A DNA stretch of 64,000 nucleotides from Epiperipatus broadwayi (taxonomy: Eukaryota > Onychophora > Udeonychophora > Euonychophora > Peripatidae), in assembly GCA_028023455.1 (NCBI GenBank), contig JAQFVV010013326.1:92741-156740 (forward strand), given 5' to 3'. A program made the position numbers and the translations under genes. A model generated the notes under the pieces. That model ran no database searches, had not been told where the DNA came from, and saw nothing but the letters and a program-made list of their open reading frames with translations. This document shows, in pieces, positions 47,985-58,999 of the stretch; position 1 is the first letter of the stretch, and the number at the start of each line of letters is the position of its first letter.

Positions 47985-48500
47985 GATATTTATGCCATTT
48001 GTAAATAACATGCAATCTAAATTAATTAAGAATATGTTTAAAGAAAAGTATAATATTTCATTTTTTGTTCCTCCAAATGTTAATCGACTGATTAATAATT
48101 CTAAGAGTATAATTCCTAAATTCCAAAGAAGTAATATAATTTATCAAATTTCATGTGGATGTCAAAGAAGTAATATAATTTATCAGATTTCATGTGGATG
48201 TCAAAAATTATATATCGATGAATCGAGATGTTCTGTGTAAAAAAGATTGAAGGAGCATCAATTATTATGTAATCGGATTATAAATAATGTAAATAGTCAA
48301 TTTAATACAGCTTCAGTATTCTTTGACCATGAAAAAAAACTTGTAATTACAGCTTTACATTTAATATTAATGAAATAAAAATATTAATGGACAAAAGGAA
48401 TCATAAAAGATGAAAATTAAAAGGCAATTATAATAGATAAATATAAAGATAATGTTATTATTAGGCAAGTTGCAAATATAGCCATACACAGCTTATGGAA
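47985..48500 (+). pseudogene. PLE GIY-YIG endonuclease fragment with internal 39-bp duplication
   Basis: The plus frame starts 'MQSKLIKNMFKEKYNISFF' and leads to 'IIYQISCGCQKLYIDESR', the GIY-YIG segment of PLE nucleases (pattern IYxIxC..C...YIGxT). A 39-bp tandem duplication (48,124-48,162 and 48,163-48,201) repeats 'QRSNIIYQISCGC'. The frame stops at 48,240; remnants continue in other phases to 'DKYKDNVIIRQVANIAIHSLW' near 48,490. It diverges from the minus-strand fragment 50 bp away. Confidence 0.75.
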
Positions 48501-48720
48501 ATCCAAAGATGGAATGCTCAAAGCTCTTGATGATGCCAACATTATAAACTATCTTTTTCCACTTCTACATATAACCACATATATACGAAAAAGATAAATG
48601 ATTTCCAATATACATATTTCATGCTGAACTAACACTGATCAGTTGTTTCAACTCACTATCTCTCACACATATATAATCAGTGCTTGGATTATATTAAGAT
48701 AACTAATCTTCTATATACAT
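48500..48720 (-). repeat. Hammerhead-bearing PLE-type terminal repeat, minus orientation
   Basis: Begins directly after the plus-strand PLE tail, with 'GGAATGCTCAAAGCTCTTGA' on the plus strand, and contains the inverted hammerhead at 48,601. A plus-orientation pair follows at once. Confidence 0.75.
48601..48662 (-). ncRNA. Hammerhead ribozyme motif, damaged (G8 to C)
   Basis: The minus strand reads CAA, CTGATCA (complement of 48,636-48,642) where CTGATGA is expected, a good stem II (GTGTT/AGCAT), GAAA, the short stem III, then TTGG. Only the G8 position of the core is altered, so it should be inactive. Confidence 0.7.
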
Positions 48721-48987
48721 AAATAGGAATATTAAGATTTTACATGTGAGGAGTTAGAATGACTTAGAGCCAACATCGGTTTAAAGTAATAGTGACACCA
48801 TCAAAGGCATTGAACATTTCATCTTCCAATTTTCAATGATATGGATGGCTGAAGAGGAAGATGTAGAAGGTTGGAGCTAATCCATTAAAGTCTGAAGATT
48901 TGCTATATTAATATAAAATGAGCTCTGATTGTATATATGTGTGGGAGATGGTGATCTGGATCAAGTTCTGATTGTATATTAGAAAGA

Positions 48988-49047
48988 CGATGATCTTAAC
49001 CAACCGCTCAATGCTTATTCAGCATGAAATATGTATACTGAAATCAT
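48988..49047 (+). ncRNA. Hammerhead ribozyme motif, degenerate
   Basis: CCAA is followed by CCGCTCA instead of CTGATGA. Stem II (ATGCT/AGCAT) and GAAA at 49,026-49,029 survive, as does the ATGATC/AATCAT outer helix. Inactive. Confidence 0.6.
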
Positions 49048-49437
49048 TTCTCTTCTTCATATGTATGTGGACATATGTATCAATTGTATAGGATAATATA
49101 TAGACCATAGGGAGCTTGAAAGTCTGAGTTCCACCTCCTTCTAATTACATTAAGTTTAAAATAGACAATGTACGTGTATTTAAATATTACATATTTAGCT
49201 TGTTCTCTATATTTAAATGAAATATATTAAGGTGAGAGGTCAGAAAGATTTAAAGCCAACATAGATATGACAATAATATTGGCATCAATAAGGGCTTTGA
49301 GAATTCCATCTTTAGATTTTCAGTGATATGGATAGCTGAAGAGTTGGAGGGTGGAGAAGATTGAATCTTATCCATTAAAGTTTAAAGATTTGCTATCTTA
49401 ATATAAACTGAACACAGATTGTACCTATGTGTGGAAG

Positions 49438-49502
49438 ACAGTGATATGGACCAACTGATGAGTGCTGGTTCAGCACGAAATCTGTATATTAGTGATCATT
49501 TA
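49438..49502 (+). ncRNA. Hammerhead ribozyme, complete core
   Basis: CTGATGA at 49,455-49,461, a perfect 6-bp stem II (GTGCTG/CAGCAC) with loop GTT, GAAA at 49,477-49,480, stem III A-T, T-A with loop CTGT, and cleavage expected after A49,488. Stem I is CCAA against TTAG (one mismatch) with bulge GGA. This is one of the best candidates for activity among the dispersed copies. Confidence 0.82.
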
Positions 49503-49835
49503 TTTTTTTCACATGTATGTAATCATGTACATCTATCATAAAAGACAGGGTATAACTGTTGCGAGGTTGAAAGTCTGAGTTCATACTCTTCTAATTACAT
49601 TACATTTAGTATATACAATGTACATGTATTTAAATATATATATATATATTGCAACGGTCATATTTGTACATTCACGCAACAAAATCCTGAGTTTTAGTAA
49701 ATCATCCCAAGGCTGATCGAAATGAGGTTGTTGAGACCTCGTGTTCAATCTCACATCAGTTCCTTTACCAATGCTCAAAGATTTACTACCTTACAGATGA
49801 CATATATGAGGTCACAGGAATATTTTCTTTAATTG

Positions 49836-49895
49836 CGTGCCGGCAGTAGCACATCAGTAAAACACAAGACTATAGGCAATGGCCATGTTTAACAG
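49836..49895 (+). repeat. tRNA-Lys-like SINE head, degenerate
   Basis: GCCGGCAGTAGCACATCAGT, then AAAACACAAGACT, follows the 5' half of tRNA-Lys (A box through anticodon stem). The T arm is not recognisable. The preceding 150 bp is less AT-rich than its surroundings and may be more of the same element. Confidence 0.35.
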
Positions 49896-49950
49896 TATAT
49901 ATATATAGACACACACATTACAAGCATAAAGCTAAACTAGTCAATATAAA

Positions 49951-50535
49951 ATCAAAACTACTTCAAATCTAAAATTAAACCAGACCAGCATAAAAATAAT
50001 ATTAAAACACAACCTAAGGTTTCACTGCTACAAGCAAACTTCTCAAGTTTAAAGAACTACAAAAAACTGCACAATATATATACTATTAAAAAACTACCCA
50101 CAAATCCATTCACTTCCCATCCACCCTTAATATTAAAAGAACTCTTAAATAAGTTAATTGCTTCAGAATAATAAATTTTCAATAATAAAGACTCTTTAAT
50201 TCTTCTTTTGATTTCATTTCTCTCACTATTGATTTTGATGAAGCTAAGATTGTTTTCTTTGAGAGAAATGAAATCAAAAGAAGAATTAAAGAGTCTTTAT
50301 TATTGAAAATTTATTATTCTGAAGCAATTAACTTATTTAAGAGTTCTTTTAATATTAAGGGTGGATGGGAAGTGAATGTATTTGTGGGTAGTTTTTTTAA
50401 TAGTATATATATTGTGTAGTTTTTTGTAGTTCTTTACACTTGAGAAGTCTGCTTGTAGCAGTGAAACCTTAGGTTGTGTTTTAATTTTATTTTTATGCTG
50501 GTCTGGTTTAATTTTAGATTTGGGGTAGTTTTGAT
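49951..50535. mobile_element. Giant hairpin made of PLE endonuclease tail and 3' UTR
   Basis: Left arm 49,951-50,223 and right arm 50,261-50,535 are almost exact reverse complements (only a handful of differences), separated by 37 bp. The right arm, read in plus direction from the loop, encodes 'DFDEAKIVFFERNEIKRRI', then 'KESLLLKIYYSEAINLFKSS' and 'NIKGGWEVNVFV', matching the C-terminal end of PLE nucleases. Its 3' UTR carries TTGAGAAG, the CTGC/GCAG hairpin and TGAAAC at about 50,440-50,468. So a PLE 3' end has been copied into a head-to-head inverted pair. High arm identity means a recent event or ongoing conversion. Confidence 0.85.
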
Positions 50536-50539
50536 TATA

Positions 50540-53500
50540 TATATATATAGGCATAGTATGATCACAATTACTAAATATGGATTGTGATTCTTAATAACTA
50601 ATAGTTAACTAATTAATAATGAGCAAAACTGAGACACTAAACAGAAGTTAAAGTTCAAATGAATTTACTAAAAGCCCAATATAAATGGTAACTAATGAAT
50701 GAAATAATAAATTTACAATAGGATTATATAGATTGTCTCACTCGCAGGTGATAGGTTTAGGGATTACAATTTGACATTATTTGAATTTTAGTTCACATGC
50801 AAGTGATGATTTTATGGATACAAGCAGCTTGTTGGTTTACATATATATATATATATTCTAACCTTGCCTTTGTGCATCTCACTTCCGGGGCAATATAAAT
50901 ATTAAATAAAATGGGTTAGCTCAGTTAATGATTATGTTTGGTTCAATGCAAATAATTAATAAATAAAATATCCTGCATTATATTAAAACATTCTATTAGC
51001 AAAATAATGAAAAGGTTCAGTTTATAAAATAAATAAATAAATATTTATTATATCATGAGACTTGGAAGTGAAATACAGATAACAAGAAAGATTACATTGA
51101 GCCAATATCCCACAGATACTACTTCAATGGCATAAAAACACTATCCCCCCTTATTACTATCTTAAATAAATAAACTTATAGTATTCTTATGACTCTAATA
51201 AATCCTATTCATTAAGATTAAATTAATAATTAAATCTTAATCTTTTTATTTATAATAATTTAGCTCAATAAAATCTCAGGTTCATAAAACTATTCTAGAT
51301 TAATTAAAATCACGGTAGTAAAACATGAGAAGGGATTTTTATGTCATACTCTACTACACTTAACTACTCCTACTAATAATAAATAATAATAGTACTCTTC
51401 ATTGGATGGACTAATTCTGTATATCTTTTTCTTCACTATAATTTTATTACCATAATAAAATACTATGATATAATCTTTTATCTTCATATAATAATATGAT
51501 AAATATGTGGTAGCATTTGATAATCTGACAAACATATGTGTGGCAATGGATAGCATATAATTCGATGTACTCTTATAATAATTAATTTATGACCATAAGA
51601 TAATGTAAAATGTGATTACTTAATAAATAAACTCCAAGAAAATATTCAAATTCTTAAAAATAATTCTTTATTTATCTTTGTGCAAAAAATATCATGTTTG
51701 ATTCAGTTATTCCATGTATCTCATGCAGTGTAATGGGAAAATGAAACAGTCAGGACATACAAATTTTGAAAACAAATTTAACAAAGTTTATTATAATAAT
51801 AAAATAAGATAAACAATTTATTTAGTATTTACACTGGATATCCTAACTTTGTACGGTTCTACATTGTTTATTAATTAGTAATTAAAACAATCAAGAATTT
51901 ATTTAAGTCTTCATTATGACTTAAAGTAATAATAATAAAACAATACAATTTTATTTATCTTTTGAAATCAATCTTATGATAAAATTACATTTTATTTATA
52001 CTTATTTTAAAATATATCATTTTTAACTATTATTTAAACTATGCTTCCTTTTAAAACATCCATTGAAACATAGTACAGAAAATCAAAATAAGAATAGTAA
52101 TCATGAGTATGGATCTTTTTTACAATAAACAATTTCATCTTGCAATGTTAAAAGAAAATACTATATAAAATATCTACTGTTAATTTATTATTAGATTGTG
52201 TGGATATCATTGTTTACTGCACTGACATTATCAAATATAATACATCCCACTTAATATTACTATAATACTACATAGTTGTAATCACATAATATATCCCACT
52301 TAATATTACTATAATACTATATAGTTGTAATCACTGGTATATTCCCTATTGTTTAATAAATATAAATTGTACCTATGCTTATTGTTTATATCGTTTTACT
52401 TTATAAACATTGTATTTTAAAAATATGCAGTACTCATTTTAAAATGAAATATAATACTTATAAATTATTTAATATTTCAAAAGCAACTTTACTTTACATA
52501 TTTTATTCCTAAAGTTTATTTTATTTTCCAAATATAAAATCTAAACATATTTTATGATTCTTTTTTCTTTTCTTTTGGATCTGTTAATTTTCAATTCCAA
52601 TTTATACCAATTATATTTCTTCTTACAAGTAAATGAACTTATCTCATTCAAATGATAGCATATCTTAAACTCTAAATTATCTATTATTTCTTTTACAATA
52701 TACCATACTGTATGGTGTAGTTACCTTGGAAATTTAGATAGTGAATAGATGAGTAGGCAAGGGAAGCAAAACTAGAGTATAACTCATAGCACATATCAGA
52801 GAAAAATATCATGGCACAGTGTATCTATAAGAAATAGAGGCATGACCTATTCTGTCTAATGACCTTCAATACTATCAATGATGTTAAAGCTATTCCTTCA
52901 GCTTTATTAAAACATCAATACTTAAAGAAAAATAAACACTGTCCAAAATAAATATATCAGTCACAGGGCATTGTTAACTGTACTGTATATCCACTAAGAT
53001 TATAACATTATTCATATTCCCTTATTACATCCTACCATAACATCATCTCCTGGGTTTATGTTCACCATATTACTACCAAGCCACTATATTATCATCATTT
53101 CCTGAAAGATTTATCAAATCTTACATCGACAAAAACTAATTTGCATATTCAAAATAATAAACAAAATTCATTTATAATTAGAGTGATCTTACTAATCCAC
53201 AAGAAAAGTCTGCTTACTTTTTTATTCTATATTACCCTAAACACATACAAACTGGTCATATAAATACTTTGAACATTCAATAAAATGAAAGTTTTTAAAA
53301 GAATCACATAAATATTTATCATCATGTTGTGTTATATTACTAGTATAAAATTATAGTATGCATATTCCCAAAATAATCCTAATCTCATAATTTTAAAAGT
53401 GTTGCACAAATGCATTTTGCATATAATTTAACATTTATACTTTCATACATTATAATTCATAGGCAATCTGCAAAAAAGAAAACAAAATATACATCATAAA

Positions 53501-56500
53501 AATATATCAATATTTATTAACTATTACCAAGTGATATTGACTTGTTATCACCTATGCAGTCTTTGGTTTTCCATCAATTAAATACAACATTGCATACATA
53601 AAAAAATACATCCATATTTTTATTTAAAATGTTCTTATTTAAATTATTAAATTATTCTACTATAAGATTCTAATATCAATAAATTAATATTCATGTTCCT
53701 ACTCTTATAAATCAAAATAATTATATTTAAAATTAAGAAACGAGTTAAAATTATATTACTTAATCTTCAGCTGAGACAAAATTTTCTTTATTACAGTTCA
53801 AAATGCTTTATTTTCTCAAGAGTTTTTTTTTTTAATGTTCTCTTCAAGAGCAATTCTACAATCACCCCCATTGCTATGATGACAAACAAGACAAAATGTT
53901 TCCAGTGGTAAGTGTTGTCCAAACTTCCGGTATGAAAATCTCAGATTTAAAAAAAAAAAAGAAGAATAAAAATAATACGTCTTTTAAAATCTTGAAAAAT
54001 TACATAAAATAATCATCGATCTGTCCTGGAATAGTTTATAGAATAATAGCTTATGTTTCTACTGTCCAGAACGATGACTATTAAAACATAATAAAATCAT
54101 AGCATTTAAAAATAATTCCTTGAAGCTTCTATACTATATTATTCCATATCTGCATAGTGATGCATCATACTCCATTTTATTAGCTTGAATTATCTGGATA
54201 AACATTTTTCACAATATGAAATTTTTTTATAATTCCATATTTTCATTTATTCATGATTCCTTGTCTTTGTAGGTTTCTTTTTTTAGTAAAAAATATTATC
54301 ATTTATTATCTACTTTGAGTGGTTTCCTTATTATCTTAAAATTCAGTTTTTAAAAACAATTTTATAAGCATATAACCTATCTAGCTCGGGTTTTATAACA
54401 TACACATTCGTAAATATTTTCCATTAGTCTTTACTTAAAATAATTTCTTGCAAGTATTTTAAATGTTTCCTTCAAAAAGGATATAACATTAATTTCTGTA
54501 GCATTGTTTCCATAAAATTATTATAAAATATACTTGTCATGTCACTTATTAACCTTGGTCAAGCTTATCTTGCTGTTATATAGAATAATGTGTACTTCAC
54601 TTTTATTGGCAATTAGCTTTTTATTAGGATTCCTGTATAATGTCCATAAAAATAATAATTTACTTGCTGGACTAGTCCTCTTATTTAATATTATTAATAT
54701 TATATCCATAATTATTATATTCGTTCTTAAAATTTCCACTAAATACATTTTACTTATCGGCATTTTCATATTTTTATTGCGAAGTAGATTAAGTTTCTGA
54801 TGAATACTCCTGATAATGGGGCTTTAAAATTAGCAAGGCATATTAAAAATGAAGTTATTAAATATATTTTTATATTACACTCTCTTTGCAAATACTTTAA
54901 AATAAATATCCTATTAGTTTTGCAAATAAATTGTACAAGATCACTAAAAATTGACTAAAATAATAAAATTTAAAATTACTATCTCCTCAATAGCTACTGA
55001 TATGATCTCTGACACCCTTTATCACCCCTGTGCACTGGTATTTATATTCTAAAAAAATGTCATTCTATTGGTGGGTTTTTACTTTTCATTTGATACCAAA
55101 TTTGCATAATGTTACATTCTTACACAATTAAATTTTAAAATAAAAAATATGACGTATTAAAACTTTACAAATATTATTTAAAATATTAATCCTAAATCAA
55201 TTATAACTTTATTAAATTAATTAAACATTTAAATTATTTATAAAAATAACATTTAATAATTTATCCCACCTTTAAAATTTAATTTATCTATTTTATTTTA
55301 AAACAAAATATTTAACTTTTATTAGCCGTCTTCATTTTTATTACATTATTTAAAACATTTTATACAATAGTTAACTTAATATTTATTATTTGCTTTTATG
55401 ATATGTAATAATTACATCCAATTTTATAATGCAATTTTTAAAATATTTTGAACTTTACTAATAAATACTAGCAAGCATGTGTGTATAACCATATATTATT
55501 ATGCAAATCACATGACTAATATAACCAATACAGACTGTATCCAATTTTTCTGTCTGGGAATAAATAATAAATTGCAACACTTGTCGTATTTAATAAAATA
55601 ATACAATAATACAAAATTTAAAATAATAATTTAGAAAATATAGAATTAAATATAACTTTCACTACCATAAGGTTTACTTTTAAAATGTATGATATTAATT
55701 ATAATTATTAAATATAACTTATAAATTTAAATATAACTTTTATTTAACTATAAGTTTAAGGCTATCAAAATTGAACTTTTTAAACATACTTTTAAATATT
55801 TATAGCTGTGTTATTTATTATGGCCAGCTTTTGTAACCATATGTAACAATATTTTTAGCTTTACTTAAGTGTTTTAAAGTTATTCATTATAATTTTATGC
55901 ATTACATAATTTCATTTAGCTTTAAATAGTGCCTTAAGATATTATTAACAAAATATAACCAACACATCAAGAGAACATATTTAAAAATTTAAAATTTTCA
56001 ATAATTTGCTGTAATGAGCTGATTCTGACCTATAGAAAAGGGCACAATATATATATATATATATATAGCATTTCAAATCACTCGCAGATGATTTTAGTTT
56101 AGTTTTCTGGTTACAAATTGTTTAAATTACTTTACTTGCTATATATATGTATCACTCGCAGGTGATGAAGATTTGCAATTTATCAAGTTACATTTTCATG
56201 AGACTTATTATTATGTTATAAATTGGTTTAGTGTGCTCATGATCATCTATGCCTAGTTTATGCTATATATTTGGATTAAGATTTGCTTTATAACTAGCAG
56301 AAGTGATTTTATCATTTATAAAGTATATTTTATTAAACACGTATTATTTAACATATTCTCTATATAGCTTATATGCCTATAAAATTAGATTCTGTTTCAG
56401 ATCAATGCTGAAATATACAATTATTACATGGCAGGATGAACTGATGATTGACAGTCAGACATCAGGTACCGAGACATATAGAAAATATACAATCCGAGTC

Positions 56501-57655
56501 TGTGCATCTCAAATGCGGGTTTTCATGAGATTCGTACTGAGTACCAGTTCCCTTTTATTGTATCCATTGCTGTGAAATAGAGACCTTTTATCCCAGATGA
56601 TCGAACAACTAATTGAATTTTCTGGATCCTCATGCTCCAGTTCTAAATAGGTAGAATAGGGTGGCTCTTAAAATCTACATCCATATGAAGAAGATTGTTG
56701 TCTGAACTAAGAGTAATGGGGTGGCCCTTAAAGTCTACACCCATTGGAATATAATGTATAGCAACAAGTATGTACAATGAAGCATTTACTAAGGACACAT
56801 TCACCCTGTTGACTACATTATTATATAACAAATTGTGATGTAAAACAATAGTTTCCTTCCATGAAACTACCATAAATGAGTTCATAATCCAGCATCTATA
56901 ACTATGGTATTAAAGAAAATTTATGAATCTAATTTGCTAAGCTATCTATATAGGCATTTATATAAATCTAGGGGAGAATTACAGCATATTTTGGATAATT
57001 ATAATACTAAATTCTAGCTTTATGTCATATTTTATCACTTCAGCTAAATATAAATTAAATATTACATTTAAAGCAAACCTATCTTAAAGTGTTTATAAAC
57101 TTTTAATTATACTCTTAAATAAGATTTATTTTATTCATTTCAGAAGAGAGTTTTGTTTGTGTGTTAATAGACATAAAATTATATATGTGTGAGAATATCT
57201 AATCACTTCTCACTAGTCATTAAATTATGGGTAAACTCCATTCTGAACAAACATACCATAAACATATACATAATTGAAAATAAAATAAAAGTGGCATAGA
57301 TTTAACTAAAAAAACATAAATTTAGAAATAAGATTTTTCATGTGTGAAATCTGAAATTTGGCTTTATTTGATCAGTTTAAAAAGGTAATGAAATAAAATA
57401 ATCTAACTTTAATTGATTCAGTTTAATATAAATTTAATTCATATATGACATTTATTAATAAGGAAAATATTATTAGATTAAAATGTATCAAATAATTTGG
57501 AAACAATTATCATTTAATATAAATCAATTAGAATCAATTGAATCAGTTAGAATAAATTAAGATAAATTAAAAGAAAATCAAAATGAATCAGAATAAATCA
57601 GGCAAGGGTTATAATTTAAATGAAAGAAAATAAAAGTTTACATTTAATTTAAAGT
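50540..57655. other. Long AT-rich stretch without recognisable genes
   Basis: Seven kb of A/T-rich DNA. Visible details: CACTCGCAGGTGAT at 50,739 and a close variant at 56,153 (with CACTCGCAGATGAT at 56,081), a small dispersed repeat next to (TA)n; a 49-bp tandem duplication at 52,244-52,341; a run of A/T tracts at 55,140-55,450. Frames at 54,534-54,800 and 56,303-56,575 are hydrophobic or mixed but show no motif. Confidence 0.6.
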
Positions 57656-57663
57656 TTACAAAT

Positions 57664-57877
57664 ACATTAAATTATTGGCCATTAATTAATAACTTTAGCT
57701 AGCTTTTAGGATTTAGGAAGTTTAGTTTAAAAGTTAACTTTAGATTGATAAAGAACTGTTACCACAATATACATTAAATTATTGGCCATTAATTAATAAC
57801 TTTAGCTAGCTTTTAGGATTTATGAAGTTTAGTTTAAAAGTTAACTTTAGATTGATAAAGAATTGTTACCACAATAC
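57664..57877. repeat. Two tandem copies of a 107-bp unit
   Basis: Copies at 57,664-57,770 and 57,771-57,877 are nearly identical (start ACATTAAATTATTGGCCATT). Recent local duplication with no recognised function. Confidence 0.9.
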
Positions 57878-57929
57878 TTTTCTCTGCTGTGGCAAGTTGG
57901 TTTCATCTTGAGAATTTTCTCTTTAGGTG

Positions 57930-58200
57930 GTATCAGCTTTTAGTACACCTTTCTCTACATTTTGTAGACCAATATGTGTATTTCATGCTAAACCAGCAAT
58001 CATCAGTTGGTCCAGATTATCATCTCCACACAAACATGCAATAAGTGCTCAGATATATATTATGATAGCCAATCCTCATACTTTAATAGATGGGTTTCAA
58101 TTCACTCCACACTCCAACTCTTCAACCATCCATCTATTTGAAAATCTGATGATAGAATGCTCAAAAGTCACCCCTGAGGGCTGAGATTCTCATCACACCC
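57930..58200 (-). repeat. Hammerhead-bearing PLE-type terminal repeat, minus orientation
   Basis: Inverse copy of the unit that follows at 58,200-58,670: 'AAACCAGCAATCATCAGTTGG' side first, then 'CACTCCAACTCTTCAACCAT' and 'GAAAATCTGATGATAGAA'. The two together form an imperfect palindrome centred near 58,195. Confidence 0.75.
57964..58022 (-). ncRNA. Hammerhead ribozyme, complete core, weakened outer stem
   Basis: On the minus strand: ATCT, bulge GGA, CCAA, CTGATGA (complement of 58,000-58,006), stem II with four pairs above a T-T (TTGCT/AGCAT), GAAA (complement of 57,981-57,984), stem III A-T, T-A with loop ACAC, cleavage expected after the A of TA, then TTGG pairing fully with CCAA. The distal helix is lost (TCTAC instead of the expected partner). 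Confidence 0.78.
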
Positions 58201-58345
58201 ATGTTGAGTGTTCCACCATCAGATTTTCAATTGCATGGATAGTTGAATCATTGGACTGTGGAGTTGATTAAAACCTGTTCATTAAAGTATGAGTCTTGGC
58301 TATCTTAATATATATCTGAGCACTTATTGCATATATGTGTGGAAA

Positions 58346-58410
58346 TGATAATCTGGACCAACTGATGATTGCTGGTTTAGCATGAAATACATATATTGGT
58401 GATTGTTTAT
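58346..58410 (+). ncRNA. Hammerhead ribozyme, complete core and full stem I
   Basis: GATAATC, T, bulge GGA, CCAA (58,358-58,361), CTGATGA (58,362-58,368), stem II TTGCT/AGCAT with a T-T at the base, GAAA (58,384-58,387), stem III A-T, T-A with loop ACAT, cleavage expected after A58,395, then TTGG (58,396-58,399) and TGATTGTT. AATC pairs with GATT here, whereas other copies have GATC with GATC: a compensatory change that supports the fold. Confidence 0.85.
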
Positions 58411-58577
58411 CTTTTTGGCATATATGTGTTCAAGTGTATCAGGGTTATGTGATAGAGTGGAGAGTGGTGGGTCATGTGAAAGTCTGTACTCATACACCCT
58501 ATATATTACATATATTGATACAGGTATATAATAAGCCAGTATATCAGTTATTACATAGTAGAGGTGTCTATCCATCC

Positions 58578-58579
<2 letters not shown>

Positions 58580-58654
<75 letters not shown>
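58580..58654. repeat. (TA)n microsatellite, about 37 units
   Basis: Pure dinucleotide tract inside the first PLE-type repeat of the cluster; sibling copies have only a few TA at this point, so it expanded in place. Confidence 0.95.
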
Positions 58655-58658
<4 letters not shown>

Positions 58659-58999
58659 TGGATTATGTCCTATACATGAGGGGTTGGATTGACTTCAGGT
58701 CAACATGGGTGTGATGAGAATCTCGCCCTTTGGTGGCCTTGAGCACTTCATCATCAAATTTTTAATTGGATGGATGGTTGATGAGTTGGAGTGTGGAGTG
58801 GATTGAAACCTGTCCATTAAAGTATGAGGATTGGCTATCTTAACATATATCTGAATACTTATTGCATATATGTGTTCAAGTGTATCAGTGTTATGAGATA
58901 GAGTGGAGAATGGTGGTCATGTGAAAGTCTGTGCTCATATACCCTATATATTACATATATTGATACAGATATATAATAAGCCAGTATATCACTTGTTAA

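Larger units (their letters stand above)
48720..49650 (+). repeat. Two tandem hammerhead-bearing PLE-type terminal repeats, plus orientation
   Basis: Units of about 470 bp from about 48,725 and 49,200, each with the 'GGATGGCTGAAGAG' or 'GGATAGCTGAAGAGTTGGAG' block, the 'TTTGCTAT.TTAATATAAA' block and a hammerhead. The first unit has a short internal rearrangement at 48,940-48,990 where the region before the ribozyme is partly duplicated. Confidence 0.8.
58200..58990 (+). repeat. Two tandem PLE-type terminal repeats, the second lacking its hammerhead
   Basis: The first unit (about 58,200-58,670) carries the hammerhead at 58,348 and is interrupted by (TA)n at 58,580-58,654. The second unit (about 58,680-58,990) is closely similar but jumps from GCATATATGTGT straight to TCAAGTGTATCAG, so about 105 bp including the ribozyme is absent. 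Confidence 0.85.

Noticed and set aside
54534-54800. 88-codon hydrophobic frame
   Set aside because: Rich in Leu/Ile as expected for a chance frame in A/T-rich DNA; an overlapping frame is open on the other strand and there is no motif.
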